Assembly (NCBI GenBank): GCA_903842855.1
Contig: CAIMNT010000021.1
Location: 1-25,461 of the forward strand
Length of the DNA: 25,461 nucleotides
Direction of reading: 5' to 3'
From: an uncultured Actinomycetes bacterium
GTDB lineage: Bacteria > Actinomycetota > Actinomycetes > Nanopelagicales > Nanopelagicaceae
Shown here piece after piece: positions 15,702 through 21,962 of the stretch. A program made the position numbers and the translations under genes. The first letter of the stretch is position 1. Each line of letters starts with the position of its first letter. Under the pieces are notes generated by a model, which ran no database searches, was not told the DNA's origin, and saw only the letters and a list, made by a program, of their open reading frames with translations.

Positions 15702-16589
15702 TTACAATTTTTGCAGGAATTCGACGATCCTGGCCATATCCCTCTCGGCAAAACCAGCCGCCTGGGCCTGGGCGAAAAGCCCCTTTACCGCCTCAGTGAC
15801 AGCCAGCGGAACGCCCAAAGTCACACCAAGATTCGTGATCAGACCAAGATCCTTGGAGACTGTATCGACTCGCATGGCTACCGGAGCTTCTGGATTCAAA
15901 AATGCATCGCGCTTGTATTTCACAAACGGCGCCGCAATCACGCTCTCATCAAAAACGTCGTAGGCAGCCTCTGGTGTTACTCCGCCCTTGGCCGCAAGTG
16001 CCAACGATTCGGCAACAGCTGCATCGAGTGTGTGCACGATGAGATTGACAGCAAGTTTCATTACTTGCCCAGAACCAGCTTCTCCGAGATACGCAACCTT
16101 TTTTGAAAAGTGCATAAGTACTGGTGCAATCTCATCGACCACTTCACGCTGACCACTTGCCATCACAAGGAGCTGGTGAGATGCAATTGTTGCCATGCTT
16201 CCCGAAACAGGTGCGTCAATAAATCGGATCTTGCGTTGTGTGAGTTCGGTTGCCAACTTGCGAGCGACATCTACTCCACTCGTTCCCAAATCTGCAACGA
16301 TGAGAGCTGGCTTTGCTTTCTCAAGAGTGGAAGCGTCTTCGATCAACGTTGCATATGTGACAGCACCATTTGCAAATGTGCATAGAGCAAAATCAGCGCC
16401 ATCAATTGCTTCACCTGCGGTAACACATGCTCGCACGTTGGCGCTCTGCAACTGATCAACTAATTGATCTGTGGTGGCCTGACTTCTGTTCCACAACTGA
16501 AGTGTTACTCCGGCAGCAGATAACTCCTTTGCAATTGCGGAGCCCATTTTTCCAAGCCCCAATATTGCAACGACTGGCTTTGAATTCAT
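15702..16589 (-). CDS. 3-hydroxyisobutyrate dehydrogenase-family oxidoreductase (beta-hydroxyacid dehydrogenase)
   Basis: This 295-residue protein has an N-terminal Rossmann NAD(P) site (VAILGLGKMGSAIA), the substrate motif DAPVSGSMATIA (the family usually has DAPVSGG), and an all-helical C-terminal domain with catalytic Lys178 in GQVMKLAVNL. The family oxidises beta-hydroxyacids such as 3-hydroxyisobutyrate, tartronate semialdehyde (reverse), 4-hydroxybutyrate or 6-phosphogluconate. WNRS after the second strand suggests NADP preference. It is the last gene of the four-gene oxidoreductase operon; its ATG overlaps the previous stop by one base (TAATG). Role in the pathway is probably oxidation or reduction of an acid intermediate; the substrate is unassigned. 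Confidence 0.9.
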   Translation of the reverse strand: MNSKPVVAILGLGKMGSAIAKELSAAGVTLQLWNRSQATTDQLVDQLQSANVRACVTAGEAIDGADFALCTFANGAVTYATLIEDASTLEKAKPALIVADLGTSGVDVARKLATELTQRKIRFIDAPVSGSMATIASHQLLVMASGQREVVDEIAPVLMHFSKKVAYLGEAGSGQVMKLAVNLIVHTLDAAVAESLALAAKGGVTPEAAYDVFDESVIAAPFVKYKRDAFLNPEAPVAMRVDTVSKDLGLITNLGVTLGVPLAVTEAVKGLFAQAQAAGFAERDMARIVEFLQKL

Positions 16590-17644
16590 TAGCTAGCTGC
16601 AATCAAAATTTTGCCAATTGCTTTGCCTGAACTAAGAATCTCAAAAGCTTCATTAGCTTGCTCAAGCGGAAAGATGCGATCTGTAAGGAGTTTGGCGACT
16701 TTTCCAGAACGAAGTAGCTCTAGCGCTAGCGGCACATCATCTTGGCAGACATGCGCAACAGTTGTTTGAATCAATACCTCGCGCAAGACAGCATCCCAAA
16801 ATGGGAACTCCTGCAGCGACTTATTGAGACCCATCAACATGAGCGTTCCACCCATCTTTGTTATCGCAAGTGCACGTGCAGCTGCACCTGGCGCGCCAGA
16901 TGTTTCAAAGACAACATCAGCGCCGCCCGGGACATAACTCTTGATGGTTTCTGGCGTGAGATCTGTCGGTATCAGAATCGTTGTTGTGGCGCCAAGTTCT
17001 TTAGCTGTATCCAATCTCTTCTGATCGATATCCATGGCAATGATCTCTGCGCCGATATTCTGCAACGCAACACATACAAAGGAGCCGATTGCTCCGACAC
17101 CAAGAAGAACAACTCGATCGCCCTTCTTCACGCCAGAACGACGCATGCCGTGAATTCCAACAGCGAGTGGTTGTGCCAATGCAGCATCTTCATCACTGAT
17201 ATCAGCTGGGATTTCTACACAAATATCTTTAGGTGCGACGGCGTATTCAGCCATTCCGCCATGAATGCTTAATCCGAGTGTGTAGTAATGCGCGCAAAGA
17301 TTTGTTCGTCCGATTTTGCACATAGAACATTCACCACAAGAAACTCCAGCTCCACATGCTATGCGCTTGCCGATCATCTCTTGTGCTTCGGGACCGGCAT
17401 CAACAACAGTTCCAATAAATTCATGACCAAGAACAGTGGCACCGTGGTGATGACTATTTGGATGCGGATTATTGAGCGGCACCATCATTGGACCTTTTGC
17501 AAACTCAGTTGCATCAGTTCCGCACAAACCGTTGTACTTGACGTGAATCAGGACGTCCTTGGCTCCGAGTTTCTCCGGCTTCGGGAAATCCTCGACTCGC
17601 AGATCGTGTGTTCCGTGAAGTACTGCTGCACGCATTGTTGTCAT
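16589..17644 (-). CDS. Zinc-dependent MDR dehydrogenase (butanediol/sorbitol dehydrogenase type)
   Basis: A 351-residue medium-chain dehydrogenase. Catalytic zinc motifs are LCGTDATEF and LGHEF, with a His-rich insert between them (NPHPNSHHHGATV) resembling that of butanediol dehydrogenases; the structural zinc site is complete (CGECSMCKIGRTNLC). The NAD site is VLLGVGAIGSFV, with an acidic residue (MDIDQ) after strand two that favours NAD. It should oxidise a secondary alcohol or polyol. The gene overlaps both neighbours by one base (TAATG), placing it third in the SDR-MDR-MDR-beta-hydroxyacid dehydrogenase operon. It is clearly related in type to the MDR at 9706-10770, giving two butanediol-dehydrogenase-like enzymes in one region. 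Confidence 0.88.
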   Translation of the reverse strand: MTTMRAAVLHGTHDLRVEDFPKPEKLGAKDVLIHVKYNGLCGTDATEFAKGPMMVPLNNPHPNSHHHGATVLGHEFIGTVVDAGPEAQEMIGKRIACGAGVSCGECSMCKIGRTNLCAHYYTLGLSIHGGMAEYAVAPKDICVEIPADISDEDAALAQPLAVGIHGMRRSGVKKGDRVVLLGVGAIGSFVCVALQNIGAEIIAMDIDQKRLDTAKELGATTTILIPTDLTPETIKSYVPGGADVVFETSGAPGAAARALAITKMGGTLMLMGLNKSLQEFPFWDAVLREVLIQTTVAHVCQDDVPLALELLRSGKVAKLLTDRIFPLEQANEAFEILSSGKAIGKILIAAS

Positions 17645-18621
17645 TAGTTGCCCTTATTTGTTACGTGAACCTTGATCTGACTCTTATCGCTAAGCACTGT
17701 TTGATACGCCTTGTCGGCATCGGCAATATCAAATGAAGAAGTCACAAGCTTTGAGAGATCCAAGTTGGTTCGTGAAAGGAAGCGGATGGTCTCTGGCCAA
17801 ACGCCAGGGGAGCCAATGATTCCGCGCACTTGGAGCTCCTTGGACTGGATCAAGCCCATTTGAGTTGGGGCAACTCCACCAACGCTGATTCCGATGATCA
17901 CCAAGCGAGCATGGAATGCGGCTACTTCTAGTGTCATGGCCATTGCATCTGGGCGTCCGCTGGCGTCAATAACAACAGTTGCGCCGACACCCTTAGTTGC
18001 TTCCATGACGGCATCTTTGGTGTTCTGCTTTGTTGGATCGACAATTACTTCAGCTCCAAGGCTGAGCGCAATCGCAGCGCGAGAGGCAGAAGGTTCGATC
18101 ACAATCACGCGCGCACCTTTAGCAGCGCTAGCAGCGATTACACCAAGACCGATTGGACCGGCACCAAATACTGCAACAGTGTCACTGGCATCCATGTTGT
18201 CGGCACGAACAGTCGCGTAGTAGCCACAACTAAATGGCTCAACGAGCGCGCCTTGAGTCCAAGAGACATTCTCTGGAAGTTTGTGTAACCAATCTTCTTT
18301 TGCAATGAAATGTTCGGCCATAGCGCCGCTGATTGAAAATCCAAAGTGCTCTTGGCCAATGACGCATTCTCCAACCACGCGATCACCAGCTTTAAGTTTT
18401 GTTACTTTCTTACCAACCTCCAGAACTTCGGCTGACCATTCGTGGCCCGGAATAATTGGGTAAGAGAATGGAATGATGTAGCGACCTTCGAGTAGTTCGA
18501 TATCGGAGTGGCAGATTCCCACAGAACGACTGGCTAAAAGAACCTCATCGTCTGCAATTTTAGGAGTCGCAATATCATTGACTGACATTACGTTTGGCGA
18601 CATAAATTGAAGAGCTTTCAT
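17644..18621 (-). CDS. MDR-family alcohol dehydrogenase lacking the structural zinc lobe
   Basis: A 325-residue member of the medium-chain dehydrogenase family. Catalytic zinc ligands are present in VGICHSDIELLEG and IPGHEW, and the NAD site is VAVFGAGPIGLGV followed by IEPS. The four-cysteine structural zinc loop found in the two other MDRs of this window is absent: GECVIGQEHFGFSISG runs directly to the next strand, which explains the shorter length. Some bacterial polyol and sugar dehydrogenases have this deletion. ATG at 18621 lies 2 nt after the SDR stop, and the stop overlaps the next ATG. Expected to be a cytosolic NAD-dependent polyol or alcohol dehydrogenase; substrate unknown. Confidence 0.86.
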   Translation of the reverse strand: MKALQFMSPNVMSVNDIATPKIADDEVLLASRSVGICHSDIELLEGRYIIPFSYPIIPGHEWSAEVLEVGKKVTKLKAGDRVVGECVIGQEHFGFSISGAMAEHFIAKEDWLHKLPENVSWTQGALVEPFSCGYYATVRADNMDASDTVAVFGAGPIGLGVIAASAAKGARVIVIEPSASRAAIALSLGAEVIVDPTKQNTKDAVMEATKGVGATVVIDASGRPDAMAMTLEVAAFHARLVIIGISVGGVAPTQMGLIQSKELQVRGIIGSPGVWPETIRFLSRTNLDLSKLVTSSFDIADADKAYQTVLSDKSQIKVHVTNKGN

Positions 18622-18623
18622 TG

Positions 18624-19409
18624 TTATACCAATACCATTCCGCCATCGATCATGATCGTCTGGCCTGTCATATAGTCGGAGTCTGTTGATGCTAAGAAAA
18701 GAGCCATTCCTTGCAGATCTTCAGGTCTAGCTGGACGGCCCTTCAAAATTCCAGCTGAGAAATCTTCCATCGCTTGCCCTGGACGCTCTGAATCCCCCAT
18801 CTCCATCAGGTCTTTATCCAACGTCACCCATAGCGGAGTGTCAACCACTCCCGGTGCGAAAGAATTACACGTGATGTTGTATTGGGCGAGCGCACGTGCT
18901 GTCGCTTGAGTGATCGCATTCACCGCAAATTTGCTAGCGCAATATGGCGTGAACGATGGATAACCCTGACGGCCAGCAATAGATGCGGTGTTAATAATTT
19001 TGCCGCTCTTCTGAGCGATCATGTACTTGCCACCCTCTTGGGTGCAGATAAGTACACCAAGTCCGTTGACATTCATGATGGCGTTCCAATTTTCTTCGGT
19101 GACTTCCATCAAAGGCATCGGCTTATTAAAGCCCGCGTTGTTAAAGAGCACATCGAGTGAACCTGCCCAATCAACGAATTCTTTAAATGCTCGCGCAACT
19201 TGGGCACGCTGTGAAACATCGGCGACGAGCGCAATCGCGTGACCACCATTGTCATTAATATGCACCGCTACACGAGCTGCGGCCTGCGGATTGAGATCCC
19301 AGACACCGACCTTGGCTCCTTCGGCTCCACATATTCGAGCAATTCCTTCACCTATGCCCGAACCAGCACCGGTGATGATGATTGATTTGCCGGAAACTCT
19401 GCCCACCAC
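18624..19409 (-). CDS. Short-chain dehydrogenase/reductase (meso-butanediol/sorbitol dehydrogenase type)
   Basis: A 261-residue classical SDR with the cofactor motif TGAGSGIGEG, the acidic VWDLN typical of NAD preference, NNAG, the catalytic Ser in NTASIAG, and Tyr-x3-Lys in TPYCASKF. The C-terminus MTGQTIMIDGGM is the family norm. Overall pattern resembles meso-butanediol, sorbitol and 3-oxoacyl-type reductases. Two GTG codons in tandem (19409 and 19406) follow GAGGGGG; the second gives the better spacing. First gene of a four-gene oxidoreductase operon, divergent from the PRISE gene. Probably oxidises a hydroxyl of the pathway intermediate; exact substrate not readable. Confidence 0.9.
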   Translation of the reverse strand: MVGRVSGKSIIITGAGSGIGEGIARICGAEGAKVGVWDLNPQAAARVAVHINDNGGHAIALVADVSQRAQVARAFKEFVDWAGSLDVLFNNAGFNKPMPLMEVTEENWNAIMNVNGLGVLICTQEGGKYMIAQKSGKIINTASIAGRQGYPSFTPYCASKFAVNAITQATARALAQYNITCNSFAPGVVDTPLWVTLDKDLMEMGDSERPGQAMEDFSAGILKGRPARPEDLQGMALFLASTDSDYMTGQTIMIDGGMVLV

Positions 19410-19450
19410 AACCCCCTCGTCGTTGGTTACTGCAAAAAACTTGCACCGCT

Positions 19451-19480
19451 TCCTATTTATTCCTAGTTATTCCTAGTTAA
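19451..19480. repeat. Three tandem 10-bp repeats upstream of the SDR operon
   Basis: TCCTATTTAT, TCCTAGTTAT and TCCTAGTTAA follow each other without gaps. The period is about one helical turn, so a protein could bind the same DNA face three times. They lie downstream of a -35-like TTGACG (minus strand, 19510-19505) and so near the expected start of transcription of the SDR operon. Could equally be a leader RNA element. Confidence 0.6.
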
Positions 19481-19537
19481 AAGTGTTTCACTAGCCGCGT
19501 AGGCCGTCAAGCACTGCTGTACACTCGCCCCGAAGTA

Positions 19538-19566
19538 TTGTCTTTATGTGTAGTCTCACATAACAT
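19538..19566 (+). promoter_or_regulatory. Promoter of the PRISE-type SDR gene
   Basis: TTGTCT (19538-19543) and TAACAT (19561-19566) are separated by exactly 17 nt. The spacer carries the inverted repeat ATGTG-N6-CACAT (19546-19561), which touches the -10 and may be an operator. The leader to the ATG is about 50 nt. Confidence 0.6.
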
Positions 19567-19625
19567 CCTGCCTAGGTATTTAAGGCATTCACTCCTACAG
19601 AGATCTCAAGAGATTGGACCCAACG

Positions 19626-20696
19626 ATGAGCAAGAACGCCCTCGTTATCGGAGTTACTGGAATTACCGGTAACAACATCGCAGCAGAGCTACAACGACAG
19701 GGTTTCACTGTTTATGGTCTCTCGCGCAAGCCAGGAATCATCGTTCCAGGCGTAAAGCATGTCTATGGCGATGTTCTTGAGCCAGAGAGTGTGAAAGCCG
19801 CAGTCGCAGATCTTCCAATCACGCACCTTTTCTTCTGCACCTGGTCTCGCCAGAACACCGAGAAGGAAAATATCGCTGTTAACGGCGCAATGCTCCAAAA
19901 CACACTCGATGCATTCGCTCAGAAGCGCACACTCGAACACGCTGTACTGATCACAGGACTCAAGCACTACCTCGGGCCCTTCGAGTCTTACGCATCAACA
20001 CCAATGGAGACTCCATTTAAAGAGAGCCAAGCTCGCCTACCTATCGACAATTTCTATTACACACAAGAAGACATTCTCTTCAAGTCTGCTGCAGAACAAG
20101 GCTTCACCTGGTCTGTTCATCGCCCACACACAATGATCGGTTGGGCTCTTGGCAACGCGATGAACATGGGCGTCACACTCGCTGTGTATGCCAGCATCTG
20201 CAAAGAGACCGGTGCGCCATTTATCTTCCCTGGATCTAAAGAGCAGTACAACGGCGTTACCGATGTAACTGATGCTCGTCTACTTGCTCGTCACGCAGTC
20301 TGGTCAGCGACTGATCCCGCCGGAAAGAACGAAGCATTCAATACAGTCAACGGCGATGTATTTCGCTGGCGCCAACTATGGAAGCTCATCGCAGAATATT
20401 TCGGAGTAACAGATCCTGGATATCCTGCAGAGACTTCACCACTAGAACCACGTATGGGTGGCGCAGATGCAGAGTGGGCCAAGATTGTTGCTAAATACAA
20501 TTTGGAAAACTACAAAGCTTCAGAGATCGCATCATGGTGGCACTCAGATGCTGACCTCGGTCGCCAGGTAGAAACATTCGCCGACATGGGCAAGAGCCGC
20601 AAGGCTGGGTTTCGTGAAGTTCAGGTAACTCCTGACTCCTTCTTCGATCTCTTCGAAAAGCTACGTGCCGAAAAGATTATTCCGCCTCGCGCGTAA
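19626..20696 (+). CDS. PRISE-type atypical SDR (progesterone 5-beta-reductase/iridoid synthase-like)
   Basis: About 356 residues. Recognised from GVTGITGNNIA (NADPH loop), GLSRKPG, THLFFCTWSRQ, VLITGLKHYLGPF, NFYYTQEDILF and WSVHRPHTMIGW. Lys113 and Tyr145 are 32 residues apart, the same spacing as the catalytic Lys147/Tyr179 pair of plant progesterone 5-beta-reductase. PRISE enzymes use NADPH to reduce activated enones or 8-oxogeranial; bacterial members are mostly uncharacterised. A TTG at 19614 in frame is possible, but ATG at 19626 gives the N-terminus typical of the family. It has its own promoter and overlaps the 3' end of the convergent gntR gene by 20 bases. Confidence 0.88.
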   Translation: MSKNALVIGVTGITGNNIAAELQRQGFTVYGLSRKPGIIVPGVKHVYGDVLEPESVKAAVADLPITHLFFCTWSRQNTEKENIAVNGAMLQNTLDAFAQKRTLEHAVLITGLKHYLGPFESYASTPMETPFKESQARLPIDNFYYTQEDILFKSAAEQGFTWSVHRPHTMIGWALGNAMNMGVTLAVYASICKETGAPFIFPGSKEQYNGVTDVTDARLLARHAVWSATDPAGKNEAFNTVNGDVFRWRQLWKLIAEYFGVTDPGYPAETSPLEPRMGGADAEWAKIVAKYNLENYKASEIASWWHSDADLGRQVETFADMGKSRKAGFREVQVTPDSFFDLFEKLRAEKIIPPRA

Positions 20697-21342
20697 ATAA
20701 ATCCGAATGTTCTGAAAGTTCTAATCTTGTGCGGCGAATATGGCCGTACAAGATTCTTTCAGCGTCATCACAATTACCCTTTTTAATCGCTTCTAAGAGC
20801 AGAAAATGCTCCATATGCGCTGGTTTGAAGGATGATGCAGCAAGCAGTTGTGAGTAGGCGCGGCGGTAATGCTGCGTTGTATTCCACAAACGATTGACCA
20901 TATCGCCAACTAATAACGTATGTGCGCCTGAGTAGGTCAGTAAGTGAAACTCACGATCGAGTTTAAGAAATGTTTCCACATCCTTATTTTTCTCCATTGC
21001 TACAGTCAGCTCTGTCAGTCGAGTGATTGTTTGCGAATCTAATTCAGGAATACTCAAACGAATCATCAACGGTTCTATCCGCTCACGAAGTTGATACATC
21101 TCTTCACACTCTTGTAGCGAGAGATCTGCGATCCAGGCACCAGTGTGCGCAACAAGATTGACTAAACCTTCTGCTTCTAGGATGCGCAACGCTTCACGCA
21201 CGGGGGAGCGACTCGCACCAAACTGTTCTGCGATATCTTCTTGCCGAATGCGCACACCTGGTGCGTATTTGCCAGCAAGAATTTCCTCTCTGACTGAGTT
21301 CGCAATCTGTTGGCTGAGCGCTAAATCGTTTTCGTTTGTCAC
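20677..21342 (-). CDS. GntR-family transcriptional regulator, FCD (FadR) subfamily
   Basis: A 221-residue regulator with an N-terminal winged helix (about 8-72: IRQEDIAEQFGASRSPVREALRILEAEGLV) and a C-terminal all-helical FCD domain with the usual metal/ligand residues (LDREFHLLTY, then later His in MEHF and GHIRR). FCD regulators respond to carboxylic acids and bind short palindromes with TTG-N4-CAA character. Two such palindromes lie about 530 and 590 bp upstream of this gene, in the promoter shared by its operon and the E1/E2 operon, so autoregulation and control of E1/E2 are likely. GTG at 21342 is 1 nt after the VOC stop. Its 3' end overlaps the convergent PRISE gene by 20 bases. Confidence 0.94.
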   Translation of the reverse strand: MTNENDLALSQQIANSVREEILAGKYAPGVRIRQEDIAEQFGASRSPVREALRILEAEGLVNLVAHTGAWIADLSLQECEEMYQLRERIEPLMIRLSIPELDSQTITRLTELTVAMEKNKDVETFLKLDREFHLLTYSGAHTLLVGDMVNRLWNTTQHYRRAYSQLLAASSFKPAHMEHFLLLEAIKKGNCDDAERILYGHIRRTRLELSEHSDLFTREAE

Positions 21343-21343
21343 G

Positions 21344-21871
21344 TTACAGTTCCGGATGTGCAGGGTGCCAGAGTTTTACTGCAGAGCCAGATTCATACGC
21401 CTTGCCATCAGGAAAACTCACTAACTCGAATTGCATTCCCCATGGGCTCTTGAAATAAACCCAGCACTGACCTTCACTATGACTCCGGCTGGCAGTCGGC
21501 TCGCCCATGATCTCTACATTCTTACTCTTGAGATATTCCAGCGCCGTATCAAAGTCATCAACATAGAAAGCTAGGTGGTGACCGCCGATATCCGAGTTGC
21601 GAGGCTGTGGTGCCTGGCCGTCAGCGCTCTCGTATTGAAAAATCTCAAAGTTGGGACCGAATTTGCAGCGGAAGAAGCGCAGCTCACGCATCACTGTTCG
21701 TGGATGAACGCCAAGATGAACCTGCATCCAGTCGTCATCGCGAGTAAAGGGACCTAGGTTGTAGACGCGTTCGCAGCCGATCACATCCACAAAGAACCGT
21801 TCGGCCTGATCGAGATCAGGGACGGTAAAGCCGATGTGCTCGGTGCCTCGTAATCCTGGAATACCGTTCAT
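21344..21871 (-). CDS. VOC-superfamily (glyoxalase-fold) enzyme
   Basis: About 175 residues in one vicinal-oxygen-chelate module. With ATG at 21871 as start, likely metal ligands are His12 (TEHIGFTV), Glu76 (NFEIFQYE), His99 (GGHHLAFYV) and Glu149 (MQFELVSF). It is only distantly similar to the VOC protein at 9103-9636. A TTG at 21880 is in frame with AGGA upstream; ATG is preferred because TAGATT lies 7 nt upstream, as for a leaderless transcript. It is the first gene of an operon with gntR and divergent from E1/E2, so it presumably acts in the same pathway, perhaps as an epimerase, isomerase or lyase. Substrate unknown. Confidence 0.86.
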   Translation of the reverse strand: MNGIPGLRGTEHIGFTVPDLDQAERFFVDVIGCERVYNLGPFTRDDDWMQVHLGVHPRTVMRELRFFRCKFGPNFEIFQYESADGQAPQPRNSDIGGHHLAFYVDDFDTALEYLKSKNVEIMGEPTASRSHSEGQCWVYFKSPWGMQFELVSFPDGKAYESGSAVKLWHPAHPEL

Positions 21872-21890
21872 TGGATACAATCTAGTCCTA
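21870..21890. promoter_or_regulatory. Operator copy 1, FCD-GntR type
   Basis: ATTGGATACAAT is an ATTG-N4-CAAT palindrome followed by CTAGTCCTA; the 21-nt block recurs at 21932-21952 with two differences. It overlaps the ATG (21871) and the TAGATT -10 (21884-21879) of the VOC-gntR operon, so binding would block that promoter. Confidence 0.65.
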
Positions 21891-21926
21891 AATCGCCCTA
21901 AAAAGGAAGATTTTTACCCGAAAACC

Positions 21927-21956
21927 TTGTGATTGGATGCAATCTAGCCCTATCGT
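21927..21956 (+). promoter_or_regulatory. Probable leaderless promoter of the E1/E2 operon
   Basis: TTGTGA (21927-21932), an 18-nt spacer and TATCGT (21951-21956) precede the ATG at 21963 by only 6 nt, and no RBS is visible, so transcription probably starts at the ATG itself. Operator copy 2 fills the spacer. Confidence 0.5.
21932..21952. promoter_or_regulatory. Operator copy 2, FCD-GntR type
   Basis: ATTGGATGCAAT followed by CTAGCCCTA repeats the block at 21870-21890 in the same orientation, 62 nt away. The inverted repeat extends to GATTG-N4-CAATC. It lies between the -35 and -10 of the E1/E2 promoter and is the expected site for the GntR encoded at 20677-21342. Confidence 0.65.
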
Positions 21957-21962
21957 TCTCTA

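Noticed and set aside
16742..17272. 176-codon plus-strand frame opposite the MDR gene
   Set aside because: Antisense shadow; no plausible start signal or domain.
18617..18637. Third FCD-GntR site (ATTGTTATACCAAT) between SDR and MDR
   Set aside because: The half-sites are 6 nt apart instead of 4, and it covers a stop/start junction inside an operon, so chance similarity is more likely.
19547..19560. CRP/GlxR site in the PRISE promoter (TGTG...CACA)
   Set aside because: CRP-family sites have TGTGA-N6-TCACA spacing; here the halves are too close together.
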